28,704 bases of DNA from Trichomonas tenax (lineage: Eukaryota; Parabasalia; Trichomonadida; Trichomonadidae), in contig JALKBU010000664.1 of NCBI GenBank assembly GCA_023091735.1, positions 1-28,704 on the forward strand. Reading direction: 5' to 3'. Position numbers and translations under genes: made by a program. Shown in pieces: positions 9,723 through 19,999 of the stretch (position 1 is the stretch's first letter; every line of letters starts with the position of its first letter). The notes below the pieces were generated by a model that saw only the letters and a list, made by a program, of their open reading frames with translations, searched no databases and was not told the origin of the DNA.

Positions 9723-10886
9723 ATGGATCTACGTGAGCTGCCTGATTATTATGTTTCTTACACTTTGGGAAGCGGAGGTTTCGCTAAGGTGTACAACGCC
9801 ATGCATAAGTCAACTGGTATCAAAGTTGCTATTAAGCAGATTGCAAAGAAGAACTACCATCCAGGGGATATGGAAATGAAAATAATTAAGGAAATTGAGC
9901 TTATGAAAGCTGCTGATCATCCATTCATAGCCTCTTTATTCGATACAATCGAAAATCGGGATTATCAGTATCTGATCATGGAGTACTGCCCAAATAATAC
10001 CCTTCTTAACTATTTGAATAACAATGGCGCCCTAAGAGAAGGCATTGCTGCAAAGTATTTCGTAGAGCTTATCTTGGCTGTAAAGCACTTGCACGAAGAG
10101 TGCAAGATGGCACATAGGGATATAAAGGCAGAGAACATTCTTCTGGATTCTTACGGCAACATTAAGTTGATTGATTTCGGTCTTTCGACAAAGTTTGACA
10201 ATGATGTTTACATGAGAACACAGTGTGGCTCGCCAAGCTATGCCAGTCCTGAAATCATCGTCGGACATAAGTATAACCTCAGTTGTGACATCTGGAGTTG
10301 TGGTGTTGTTTTATACGCAATGGTTGTTGGCAGATTGCCTTTTGATGATACAAACTTGCAGCGCTTGGCCCAAAAAATCGTTTATGACGGAGTTAGTTTT
10401 CCATCAAACTTATCTCCAACAGTTATTGACTTATTGAATAGAATGCTTGAGAAGGACTTCCACAAGAGAATCTCCATCAAGGATATCCTCCTCCACCCAT
10501 GGGTTTCCCCAACATTTCTAGAGATTTCTAAGTCTTTAGATCTCCTTCAAATCAGCGAAAAGTCAATTCTCGATGCATTAAATGAGTGCGGTCTTGATAG
10601 TTTCAAAATCAAGTTCGATGTTAACACAGGTGTTTCCAACGCTGGAACAGTCGCCTACAAGATTATGAAGAGAAAGAAACAGAATGACGCACTGACATGC
10701 CTAGGACAAGCAGGATATAAGTACAAGCTGAAACTCAATAGAAGTTCATCAGTCAACGACGAGCAGCACCTTCCTGCTCTGACGAAGAACCCAAACGCAA
10801 CATATTACAACCAAAGGTCAATGCCGCTGAAACCAAACTTGGAGAAAAGAAGGAAGATTTATGTTCCAATTATTCAACTCCATTGA
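9723..10886 (+). CDS. CAMK-group (CAMKL/Snf1-MARK-like) serine/threonine protein kinase
   Basis: This 387-aa protein is an apparently active serine/threonine kinase. The kinase domain fills residues 10-263. The glycine loop is GSGGFAKV (16-23), the ATP lysine K38 lies in VAIK, and the helix C glutamate is probably E57. The catalytic loop is HRDIKAEN (131-138) with D133, DFG is 151-153, and the activation segment runs to SPE (175-177). T166 in RTQCGSPSYASPE sits where MARK/AMPK-type kinases carry their activating T-loop threonine, so an upstream LKB1-like kinase may control it. The remaining 120 residues are basic and of unknown fold; an adaptor or autoinhibitory role is only inferred. The first ATG is used, close to the domain start. 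The stop is TGA. Subfamily placement by motif is moderate, kinase identity is certain, and the substrate is unknown. Confidence 0.93.
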   Translation: MDLRELPDYYVSYTLGSGGFAKVYNAMHKSTGIKVAIKQIAKKNYHPGDMEMKIIKEIELMKAADHPFIASLFDTIENRDYQYLIMEYCPNNTLLNYLNNNGALREGIAAKYFVELILAVKHLHEECKMAHRDIKAENILLDSYGNIKLIDFGLSTKFDNDVYMRTQCGSPSYASPEIIVGHKYNLSCDIWSCGVVLYAMVVGRLPFDDTNLQRLAQKIVYDGVSFPSNLSPTVIDLLNRMLEKDFHKRISIKDILLHPWVSPTFLEISKSLDLLQISEKSILDALNECGLDSFKIKFDVNTGVSNAGTVAYKIMKRKKQNDALTCLGQAGYKYKLKLNRSSSVNDEQHLPALTKNPNATYYNQRSMPLKPNLEKRRKIYVPIIQLH

Positions 10887-12603
10887 TTTTGATATTTTGT
10901 ATGATTAGATTTTAATCATGTAAATTGTTTGTATTGTATGTGAATTGGACTTTTCTTTTTTATATATGTAATTGCGAGATTTGTAAATGTTGTAATTTTT
11001 AGTTTTTATTGTTATATTTCACTCTTCATACTGTTGCTTGGTATGACTCCATTTCCAGAAAGCAATTTGACATTAAATGTACCGTACAAAAAGTGTTTAT
11101 TATTCAGCATACATTTTATATACATTAAAATCTAAAAAAAAACCATACTTGCCTAAAATAATCAAAAAGTAAACCTGTGTTTTTTCTCAAATTCTCTGAT
11201 TAAATATAATGCTCATCATATTATGATGCTGCAGGTTAAGTTTTGGGACAAAATTTTAAAATTTGAACAGACCTCGAAAATTTAGAATCGCTTCAAACGT
11301 TGATGTATCGATAGCATACAATTTAAGCATTTCACGTTTTAAGTTTCATCGAAAAATCAAATTGACTACCCATCAGAAAGTGACGGTACAAGAGCATTGT
11401 TCTTCTATTGCTTTAAACTGATTTTTTTTTTTTTTGATAAAATGACTATATACACAAAGGGACCGTGGATTTCATCAGGAATTCGGTTTATTGCTACTGT
11501 GGATTTGCTTTCTAAATTTCTTACAAATAAGATAAAAAGGACTTAGTGGCATAAATAACACATTGCCATCGAATGCTTCTTCACGTTCTTCGCTTCGAAT
11601 TCTCTAACAATACCCCTATTTTCTCATCTTAGATATCTCATGACATAATCATCATTTCAAGGAAAAAGAGTTATTTAATCATATTCCTCATATCGATTTT
11701 AATCATTTTATGCAGGATAAATGCAACTATACACATAAGCATCTATTTCGCAATTTAATTAAACATGAATGTACCAGAATCATATAGCTATTTGCATTGC
11801 ACGCATGCATGGTATGCTAGGCATGTTCTTATCTATGGCTGAAATAGTTTATATTTTTATCAAATAAAGGTATATCTTTTAAATATAGGAAAAATCTATG
11901 CCAATATTTACAGACATATACATAGATATCATGGGTGCAGATCTTATAGCAAATTTTAAAGATATAAATTATTTTTTAAATTTTCATAGGTGAAAAATCA
12001 TTGTTAACCTGTCATAGCACGATAACTACATTACGTTGACGTGAAGCAATACGTTTGAGTATGCTACTATTATATCAAAAAAAGTGAAAAGTTTACTTTT
12101 TGGTACCCCAAGTTTTTCTTTTTGTTGAACGCTATTAAGATGCCATCATGATATATTTCAACTTGTTTATGGTGCCTCTTCAGCCATATGACTAGATGAC
12201 GAAATATTTTTATTTAATTAAATTATTTCATTACTCAATTGTTTTATAACTTTCATTTGTTTAGCATAGAAGAGTTGCAATGTTCTTCATGGTTTCTAGA
12301 TCTTATATAATAAATTTTTTCCAAATACCAAATATGATTTCAAGCACTTTAAAATCCTTACTTTTATATCATAATATTTCAATACATAAAGTAACACATC
12401 ATTCAAACAAGATAATATTGTTTTTGAAAATTTATATTTGTACTTTTATCACGCGAATGTAAGTACAAAGGAATAAATTCACTTTTTGTTATATAGTTTA
12501 TACATTATGTTTGAATGATTGTTTTTATCAACGAAAATAATGTTTTTTGTCATGCAAATTGATTTTTGATTTGTAAAATATTTTGTCATGTAAATGTCAT
12601 ATT
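10887..12603. other. long AT-rich intergenic region
   Basis: No intact gene is visible. A short open run at about 11455-11547 (+) has a weak resemblance to retroviral-type integrase and is discussed as a finding. Small palindromes are present, for example CATCATATTATGATG at about 11215. ORFs of around 60 codons near 12280 have AT-driven composition and no family signal. Confidence 0.5.
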
Positions 12604-12613
12604 AAAAGTGACA
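12604..12613 (+). promoter_or_regulatory. AAAAGTGACA start-site motif before CNOT9
   Basis: This exact ten-base word ends 7 bases before the CNOT9 ATG at 12621. The same word occurs at nearly the same distance from two other gene starts in this window (20509-20518 plus strand, 27171-27180 minus strand). It is a candidate initiator or core promoter element; the function is inferred from position alone. Confidence 0.5.
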
Positions 12614-12620
12614 CAATCTA

Positions 12621-13448
12621 ATGTTCAACCAAGTTTCTAATGATGTTATTGTTTCTTTGATAAAAGACTTAGCGCACGAAAATTTAAGAGCTGATGCTAT
12701 TTCTAAAATTATAATAAATCAGAACACAATACCAAATCTTTCCAAGATTTTGTGGTATTCTTCTACCACAGTTACAGCATTGCTTGGCGATCTTGTTTCC
12801 TATTATCCACTGCTTGGAAGAATCATAACAAAAGCAAATTCACAGAAAATTATTAACGTTATTCAAATCTTCAATATCATCGCAAGTGATTCTGAAACAA
12901 AAATACCATTTATTCGATCAAACATTCCGATTTATCTACTTCCATACATTCAATTATCAGAAAAACCAGAAACGTATCACATCGCTGCCGCGGCTTTGGT
13001 TGTTTTTGCGAGTTTGGTGTCTGATTCGAATACAGAAGTGATCAAGTATCTATTGGGCGCTGATTTCATACCAATTGTTAGAAAAACATTTGGGTTCGAT
13101 AATATTCAGTTACAAATCGTCTCTGCTTATATTATATCGAAAATATTATGCGACACAGATGGCATTAATTCTGTTCTCGCGAATACAGATGGATGTGTTT
13201 TGTTATTGACAATATTCACAAATACATTCATTGATCTTGCAAATGATTTTAATCCAAAGCTTTCGGAGTATGTTACATTAGTTCTTTCTTTGATTTTGCC
13301 ACATCAAGATATTCAGCAAAGGTTCCCGAGTATCGTGAATAGACACTTAGATAATATATCGACTGCAAAGGTTGATGCGAAGTACAAAGAACTCCTTTAC
13401 CAAATGAAAGGAATCGTCATGAATTATCTTAAAAACTCAAATATGTAG
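12621..13448 (+). CDS. CNOT9: CNOT9/Rcd1 (Caf40), armadillo subunit of CCR4-NOT
   Basis: CNOT9 is a conserved core subunit of the CCR4-NOT deadenylase complex, which removes poly(A) tails from cytoplasmic mRNA; it recruits target-specific proteins through an armadillo-repeat scaffold. The 275-aa product is all helical and close to the usual family length of about 300. Family-typical segments occur in order: a YYPLLG segment matching the conserved YPxL/I region (about residues 60-66), the ASDSETKIPFI block where the family has ASHPETR.AF, IPIYLLPYIQ matching IPLFLYPFL, the LVSDSNTEVIKYLL block matching the conserved DDTEVI.FLL, and SKILCDTDGINSVL near the LQKILLDDTGL position. The first ATG sits 7 bases after the motif at 12604-12613, supporting this start. 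The stop is TAG, facing the minus-strand gene whose end is 240 bases away. Codons are AT-rich, unlike CCDC40. Orthology is likely. Confidence 0.85.
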   Translation: MFNQVSNDVIVSLIKDLAHENLRADAISKIIINQNTIPNLSKILWYSSTTVTALLGDLVSYYPLLGRIITKANSQKIINVIQIFNIIASDSETKIPFIRSNIPIYLLPYIQLSEKPETYHIAAAALVVFASLVSDSNTEVIKYLLGADFIPIVRKTFGFDNIQLQIVSAYIISKILCDTDGINSVLANTDGCVLLLTIFTNTFIDLANDFNPKLSEYVTLVLSLILPHQDIQQRFPSIVNRHLDNISTAKVDAKYKELLYQMKGIVMNYLKNSNM

Positions 13449-13688
13449 TCTATTATTTGATTGTTTTTTTTTATACTTAGATATGATATTACATTAAATA
13501 GAGTTTTAGAAAAATATCTTTTTTTATGTCTCAAAAATCTTTTCAAATCTCAAGAAAAGAATGTTTGTTTGTAACGTTAAACAATGATGATCATACAATA
13601 TCTAATGAGGATTTGGAAACAACAAAAAGAAAAAAAATCGAGATTGAGTTTTTCGCAAAAAAAACAAGAAAAATAACAAATGTTTAAA

Positions 13689-16600
13689 TTAATACAACAC
13701 AGTTTTAGGACCTACGTGATCCTTATCAAAGTCTAAAATGAATTCTTTGAGTGCAAGATTGATGATTTCTTTTCCTTCGGAAATTAAAATGCAAAATCGA
13801 TCGAAGTCAACTAGAGGCTTTGTTTGTTGTCTTGTTGCCATGACATGACTAAAGCTTTCGTCTATAGACATTTTGATCATTTCTAAGTTCGTTGATGTTG
13901 ATGGATTTGCTTCAAATAAATGCTTCAAAGATTTGTTCTGAGACAAATTTTTTCCTGCTGCTTCAATGCACATTTTCAGTTCTTCTTCAGAGTATTTCTC
14001 AGCGAGTGTATAAGCTTGCTCGAACAATATGATTGAGTCCTGCGGCATAACAGGGAACAGCAAATCGGACAAAAACGCGCTTGTTCTCATATTCGATACA
14101 GAACCAAGCTTTGCGTAAACTTTTGGAGGAATAGAAAGCAGAGAAGAAGCTGCAGAGAATGTCAATGACTTGAATTTAGTTACTCGGTTCTCAAGATCGA
14201 ATATTTGATCATAAGACGTAGAATTAGCAACTAATGAAGTCACTTCTGATGGAGAACAATGAGGCGTGTGAGTATAATCATACATCAAGAAATTGAAGAC
14301 AAACGTAACAACTTCAGTGCATGGTTGAAGAGACAAAGCTGTGAGAAATACATCCGACAAGATTTGCTCTGAGTCAATATCAAAGAAGTGTATAATTTTC
14401 GTAATGAAAGTTAACCAGATACAAATTTGATCTTTGTCTTGATTCTTCAGCGCTCTGGTGAATATCTGGGCCCAGTGGCTCTTCTTATCTAATGCGGCAA
14501 GTGACAAAACCCAGTATACCCAGTTTGGACACTGCAAAAGCTGTTCAGCATAACGAAGGAGATACGGATAAATCGAATGAGCGCCTTTTTCATCGACAAG
14601 AATCGCATAAATAGGGAAGAATGAAGGAATAAACATGCTCTCGGAATAGGGAGAATTGAGCATGCAGTGGAACGACTTTTCGATTATAAGAGGCTTGAAA
14701 TCAGAATTTTGGCACAAAATTAAGAATGATGGCGGAATTTCCAATTGCTTCTTCAGTTTAAAAAGCAGCAAATGAAGAACATCAAAACAATGAATAGATG
14801 TTGTCTGGTCGCCCTTCGAAAATATGATATTCAGGAAGAACTTGAGAGCATTATCAGCGGTGAAATCTGCTGAAAAGTTTGGAATTTCTTTGATGCAGCG
14901 TTCAAGGAACAAGAAGTATTCATTCGTTGGGTTGATGCCAAAATAAATTAATATCTTGTGGATATCCGTTCCGTATGAGTTCTTTGCAATTCCAAACAAA
15001 AAGTCATAGAAAGCTGGATGAACACGTGGATAGAAACATCTTTCAACATTAAAAACAATATTCGATAGCTTCATCTTCTTGGATAATGTCGCCCACATAT
15101 CAGAATTATTTCGTTCGACATAGAAACAAAGAAGATTGACTAAGTTCTGAATAGAAAATGATGACATAATATTATAATCAAACAAAACAAATGCTGTGCG
15201 CTCGCTTATTGGAAATCTCTGCAAAGCTTTGAATCTTTCTTCTTCAGATATATTCAGTAAAATCTGTGGCAAATTTTCGAAGAAATCACTTGAAATAGGA
15301 TTTTGATAAATTGATGCAATTATAAATGAAACATCGGATAATAAAGGAGAATCATGCGGAAGAGAAGCAGTCATTGCAAGAATATATGTGCTTTCAACTT
15401 TTGGAGAAACAGGAGTTGAAACTTGCACTGAGTTCGGAAAAACGTTCACAATAACATTTCCTTCGTCAGGAGAGAAAACAAACTTCTTTGGAAAATCAAG
15501 ATGAAATGTCATTTGATCATCAATCTTAAATTTGAGAAAGTTTTTCTGAATGGAAATCTGAAATTGGTGCCAAAATAAAGAGACTATTTTCAGTGGTGTT
15601 GGATAAATGTTTTGTTTTTCTCCTTGATATCTCAGTGTTATCGATATGTTTCCGTTTACCGCAAATATTTCTATTTCGCGTTCGATAATTGAGAATCTAA
15701 TAAACGCTGAACTCGACACATTTGCGAAATTATAAACATTAACTCTATCGAATCTGATGGAGAATATGAAGCTTTCAACTGAAGATAACTCAAATTTCTT
15801 ACGTGATGCAGTGCTTGCGATAGAATCATAGTTTTGTGGGATCATGAAATTGATCATATTTGATATTGATGAATTAAGTCGTTCTCCAACAGACTTGAAA
15901 GCAAGTTTTCTCGCATCAGTTTCTGTGAACTTGCAAAGAGCGACATTTGAATAAATCTGAATCAAAATGTCGTTTAAATCTTCAGTCAGTCTATCTAAAA
16001 GCAAATCCAATATATGGGCTTCATGAAGAACTTCGGCATTAAATATTGATGACATTTTCGAGAGATTTAAGATGAGAATAGGGTCATAATTCTTTGTGAA
16101 ATAGTTCACGAGGAATCCTTCAATACTTGTTAGATCTGAAGGGATTTCACTGAAAACGCAGAGTTGTAGAATCTTCGCTGCCTCCATAACAAAGTCTGAC
16201 TGTGAAAGCAACTTAAAAACTTCATAAAATGAAGTATGTGCAAGAACATCAATTGATGCATTATCGTATGTGCTCAATGTGATGTCGTAGATTTCGTGGA
16301 AAAGAAATGCCCAATCAGGATCTGGTAAATGCAATAAACACCTCCTCATATAACTTTCCACGGCTTTGTAGAATGAAATTGATGGTGTTGGAAGACTCCA
16401 GACTCTTAATATCGACATCGCGACACTTTGTGGCTTTTGTTCAAAAAATAATGGGAAAATAATATCAGCGAAACCTTTTGATTCATACATTTTGTATTTC
16501 TTTTGCGATAATTGAAGGAAAATGTGTAATATTGATGATCTGATTCTCCTAAATAATTTTGTATCTCTTTCGTTTGCTTCATGCTTTAATAGCGCGTTGA

Positions 16601-17915
16601 AAGTTCGCGTGAATAATTGCGAAAGTTCTGTCAATATTGGCTGAGCTTCAGATAGTTCATCAAACCATGTTGATGTCTTGAAAACCATTCCGTGAAATAT
16701 ATCAACACCTTGTAATGCTTCGTATGGACAATTGCTCTTTAGAAGGATCAGTGTTGGTTCAATTAAATGCGCATTGACTGCCAATGTCACGAGAGCAGAA
16801 TTAATGAGACTTAAAGGAGATTCACTATGTTCTCCATCAGAGATCAATCTTAGATCAAACATTCGCGATATTGGACTCAATTTATCGTTGTTTATATACT
16901 CCGGATCATCCTTGAAATAGAGCATCAATGATGTGAGAAAAAAACGCCAAAAATATGTTGCATCGCCAGCAACTCTTTTTGCAAGTTCAATAATGAACTT
17001 TGGATCATTGATATAAAGTTTTTCTGCTGCGTTAAGAACAGGCATAATCTCACTGAATATAGTAGCAACCATACGGCTAAGTCTCATCTCTGAATTGGCA
17101 AGTTTCTCTTCAACAAAAGGCCCTTCTTCGAAGAGATTTTCTCGAACGAATATTTCCTGTATTTGGCAATCTTTGAACATAAAATGTTCGCATTTTTTGT
17201 CTGGAACAAGGAAATCATGATTCCTGCATGAATAGTACGCGTAATTTAAAACACATTCTGTTGTATATTTATCTTTTGGATATGAGATTGAATTTTGGAA
17301 AAAAAAATTAAAATATAAATCTATACTATCTATGTATTCGTATTTCATTTTGCATATTAAAACTCGTGTTGCTAGTTTGAATACATCTTCTTGTACAATT
17401 TTTGGTATGTTTTCAGGATTTGCGTAAAATGTTGTTATTCCACGCAAAATCGATTCGGCGTTTGTTACAAGTGATGCCTTTATTGTTTTAGTTAAATCCA
17501 TTTGGAAATAATTTTGTAAAAGATCTTTAAATATTGGTAAAAAATCTGGCGGATTTACGAGGCTTAAACATATGATAAGATTGTCGATTTCACATACTTT
17601 GTCGACCTGGTTAAACAAATTGAAGTTTACCGCAAGAAGAAAACGTAATAAATGATTAATTATGCTTTGTATGATTTCTTTTCGTTTTTGATCTTCGATA
17701 TCCAAATTAACGACCATGTTACAGAATTTGGAGTAGTTTATATTCGAATATAGCGAATAAAAAAATCGATCTTGATCATCTTTTTCAGGAGATTGAAAGT
17801 AAAACAGCGAAAAGAAGACGATAAGTTCTTCAAATCCCTGAATGCTTTCAGGTGTGTCTGTACTAAGCTGAATTTGAGCATACTTGCGCAGCATTGTCGC
17901 AAGAAAAGAGCTCAT
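13689..17915 (-). CDS. large helical-repeat protein resembling the N-terminal half of BEACH proteins
   Basis: The 1408-aa product is mostly alpha-helical, armadillo/HEAT-like in texture, from about residue 1 to 700 and again from 840 to 1380. Between them, about 705-830, lies a beta-rich segment of alternating hydrophobic residues with a WHQFQISI motif that looks like a concanavalin A/LamG-type jelly roll. This order, ARM repeats, ConA-like, then ARM repeats, is that of the N-terminal half of BEACH proteins (LYST, neurobeachin, WDFY3), which act as scaffolds in membrane traffic and autophagy. The PH-BEACH and WD40 domains that should follow are absent; the frame ends in TAA and the next 240 bases before CNOT9 hold no such sequence. 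There are no membrane segments or signal peptide. The start follows TATGACAAAAATAAAAC. An unrelated HEAT scaffold cannot be excluded. The ORF itself is certain, the family assignment is an inference. Confidence 0.6.
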   Translation of the reverse strand: MSSFLATMLRKYAQIQLSTDTPESIQGFEELIVFFSLFYFQSPEKDDQDRFFYSLYSNINYSKFCNMVVNLDIEDQKRKEIIQSIINHLLRFLLAVNFNLFNQVDKVCEIDNLIICLSLVNPPDFLPIFKDLLQNYFQMDLTKTIKASLVTNAESILRGITTFYANPENIPKIVQEDVFKLATRVLICKMKYEYIDSIDLYFNFFFQNSISYPKDKYTTECVLNYAYYSCRNHDFLVPDKKCEHFMFKDCQIQEIFVRENLFEEGPFVEEKLANSEMRLSRMVATIFSEIMPVLNAAEKLYINDPKFIIELAKRVAGDATYFWRFFLTSLMLYFKDDPEYINNDKLSPISRMFDLRLISDGEHSESPLSLINSALVTLAVNAHLIEPTLILLKSNCPYEALQGVDIFHGMVFKTSTWFDELSEAQPILTELSQLFTRTFNALLKHEANERDTKLFRRIRSSILHIFLQLSQKKYKMYESKGFADIIFPLFFEQKPQSVAMSILRVWSLPTPSISFYKAVESYMRRCLLHLPDPDWAFLFHEIYDITLSTYDNASIDVLAHTSFYEVFKLLSQSDFVMEAAKILQLCVFSEIPSDLTSIEGFLVNYFTKNYDPILILNLSKMSSIFNAEVLHEAHILDLLLDRLTEDLNDILIQIYSNVALCKFTETDARKLAFKSVGERLNSSISNMINFMIPQNYDSIASTASRKKFELSSVESFIFSIRFDRVNVYNFANVSSSAFIRFSIIEREIEIFAVNGNISITLRYQGEKQNIYPTPLKIVSLFWHQFQISIQKNFLKFKIDDQMTFHLDFPKKFVFSPDEGNVIVNVFPNSVQVSTPVSPKVESTYILAMTASLPHDSPLLSDVSFIIASIYQNPISSDFFENLPQILLNISEEERFKALQRFPISERTAFVLFDYNIMSSFSIQNLVNLLCFYVERNNSDMWATLSKKMKLSNIVFNVERCFYPRVHPAFYDFLFGIAKNSYGTDIHKILIYFGINPTNEYFLFLERCIKEIPNFSADFTADNALKFFLNIIFSKGDQTTSIHCFDVLHLLLFKLKKQLEIPPSFLILCQNSDFKPLIIEKSFHCMLNSPYSESMFIPSFFPIYAILVDEKGAHSIYPYLLRYAEQLLQCPNWVYWVLSLAALDKKSHWAQIFTRALKNQDKDQICIWLTFITKIIHFFDIDSEQILSDVFLTALSLQPCTEVVTFVFNFLMYDYTHTPHCSPSEVTSLVANSTSYDQIFDLENRVTKFKSLTFSAASSLLSIPPKVYAKLGSVSNMRTSAFLSDLLFPVMPQDSIILFEQAYTLAEKYSEEELKMCIEAAGKNLSQNKSLKHLFEANPSTSTNLEMIKMSIDESFSHVMATRQQTKPLVDFDRFCILISEGKEIINLALKEFILDFDKDHVGPKTVLY

Positions 17916-18168
17916 GTTTTATTTTTGTCATAATTATATTTTACATGACAAAATTAAATCGATCAACGATTATATTCAATTTTCAATTGTATGTATTTTC
18001 GCGCCCGTAAAACGTCAAAAAGTACTTATTTTTTCAAAGTTCTATTTTATCATCTTTAAGTTTCATAATTTCGTCCAACGCCAATATTCCAGATTTTGAT
18101 CATTATATTAAGATTCTGCTGTTATATCTACATGTTTTTCATATTGAAAAGATTGAAATTTCGTTGAA
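17916..18168. promoter_or_regulatory. upstream region of the BEACH-like gene
   Basis: This stretch should hold the promoter of the minus-strand gene starting at 17915. On that strand TATGACAAAAATAAAAC directly precedes the ATG, similar in style to the TACAAAAATAAAA before the CCDC40 start. No coding capacity is evident. Confidence 0.35.
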
Positions 18169-18837
18169 TTTTTTTCCCTTTGACTTTTTTGAGTTTTGGG
18201 ATTTTTAACGAGTTAACCCCCCTATCAAGCTAAACTGAGAAGACATTTACGTGCTTTTAATGGGGTGCTGAGTATGTTTATAGCATTTGCTTGTCTATTT
18301 AACTTGAGGATCTCAATGCCTCAATGAGATTTAAGAGAATTTTGACATGTAAAATAACGAAAGTCACTATTTTGGACACATATTATCTGATATTTGTCAT
18401 GTAAAGTCGAAAGTTTGATGTGTAATGTTCCCAATGAGCAAATTTTGTGTGAACTTGAGGTAGCATAACGTTAGGTATGCTCGATGCATGAGCAAAGGAA
18501 TGCCGTTTGACTCCTGCGCGTAGCGTATTTTTTCTTTTCTATTTTTTGATTTTTTTAGGGGAACTCTAGCAAAAATAAGCGAGCGAACGCTATAATAGTG
18601 AGATGTATTTGTTATAATCATCAAAGAGATTCATAATGGAAGCCCATTAATGATTTGTGATGGGTTTCTGTTTGTAATCATATCATGATTAAGTAATACT
18701 TTGCTAAGATCATGAAACAGATTGCACCACTAGAATCAGCACCCCCAAAAAGCACGTAAATGTTTCATCAGATTCGTCCAGGAAGGGGGTTACTCGTTAA
18801 AAACCGCAAAACTCAAAAAGATCAACGAGAAAAAAAG
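18169..18837. mobile_element. non-autonomous DNA element with about 100-base terminal inverted repeats
   Basis: The left arm (18169-18272) and right arm (about 18737-18837) are imperfect inverted copies of each other. Matching blocks, in order from the ends, are a T-run, TTTTTGAGTTTTG, TTTTTAACGAGT, AACCCCC, ACATTTACGTGCTTTT and GGGGTGCTGA, with a few substitutions and short indels. The 460-base interior has no transposase reading frame, although a small hairpin (CCCATTAATG...TGATGGG region, about 18644-18666) is present. The form is that of a MITE-like foldback element. No clear target-site duplication is seen next to the arms, so the exact ends are uncertain by some bases. Confidence 0.7.
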
Positions 18838-19760
18838 TGGAGCACATTTTTTAAATTGAGGGAATGTCAGATGAGCGACTTTTGGTTTGACATTTAAATT
18901 TTTTGCATAGAATTCTAACAATTTGTGCATAATTAAATATATTTTTAGTTTGAAACTTAAAATTTATCGTAAATAACAAGATTTCCTAATTTAGAGCGGA
19001 AAAGGCACATTTTACTTTCTAGACTGTATAATATCGGTTTTATTATATAATTATCTGGTAATTTTGCGAATATAATGCTATTTTGCAAAAACCTTGTGAA
19101 TAATATGTGCTGGAACCAAATTTTGGCGATAATTTTCGAATCAACAATTTCTATACACGATTGTATGCCCATTTGTTGGATTAAATTACTTCTCTGTTTA
19201 TAAATGTGAACGTTTATTATTTCTTTGCTCCCCGCAAAATCAACTTGTTCTGCAAAGGAAGCGCTGATTACAGGATACACAAAACAATCAACTATCGATT
19301 GCCGTCTTCACACCACCATTGTTCGCCGAAACTTGTTGTATAAAAAAATTCATCATGGAAATCCGAGCTTAGTTACACTAGTAAACCCATTGTACCGTCA
19401 GCAAAATACACTGACTGTTATCCTTGCTATTAGAAAGTATTAATACAGCAAAATGATTCTACGAAATATTGAAAATACATCTTTTCGATGTCATTTTATT
19501 GAATTTAGAATATCTATACATTTTATACTCACATTTCATCATTTATTGATTTTTTAAAAAAAAAGCATTCAATAGGGGTTGAGCGATTTTTGAAAAAAAT
19601 CCACTGCCTCATAGCACCATCCAAATTTAGATTTGGTGATACATGCATTATCTAATAACTTTAAATTTTATGCTCTATTAATATTGACCGAATATATTTG
19701 ATATTCGAAAAAATTAAATTTAATTTTCTTTAAATATTAGACTTTTTAAAAAAAAAACTC
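18838..19760. other. AT-rich intergenic region between two inverted-repeat elements
   Basis: There are a 107-codon ORF on the minus strand (18957-19280) and an overlapping 72-codon ORF on the plus strand (19225-19443), but neither shows a recognisable domain. The plus-strand one has a basic segment that faintly suggests a transposase fragment; this is too weak to name. A CCAAAT/ATTTGG hairpin lies near 19620-19643. Confidence 0.45.
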
Positions 19761-19999
19761 AATCCATAGCACTAATCTCTAAAATGAGCTAGTTATAAGA
19801 TTAAAGTTATTCTGATTTATCTTGCCTGTGTGAGACTCTGATTGATTTTTAAAATTCAATATGATTATGAATTTTTTCTTTCAAATATTTGAAAAGTTCA
19901 TTCAAATTTAAAAATCAATCAGAGCTTCGAATATTAGGTTTTCTCCTTTGCAATTATGCACAATACGGATACACATTTCGGAAAATAGTGCTATGGATT
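19761..19999. mobile_element. MITE-like symmetrical inverted-repeat element of about 239 bases
   Basis: The outer ends are perfect 12-base inverted repeats (AATCCATAGCAC at 19761-19772, GTGCTATGGATT at 19988-19999). An inner perfect 18-base pair occupies 19836-19853 and 19907-19924, both centred on the same point as the outer pair. The centre holds a 16-base perfect palindrome, TTTCAAATATTTGAAA (19879-19894). Between inner and outer arms the two halves are diverged. No reading frame is conserved, so it would be a non-autonomous foldback element. Confidence 0.6.

Noticed and set aside
12280..12462. 60-codon ORF upstream of CNOT9
   Set aside because: Composition is that of AT-rich non-coding DNA (many I, F, S, L) and no family signal is seen.
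18957..19443. 107-codon minus ORF and overlapping 72-codon plus ORF
   Set aside because: No domain, no promoter motif near the starts and no sign of decayed homology; kept only as a note in the intergenic entry.
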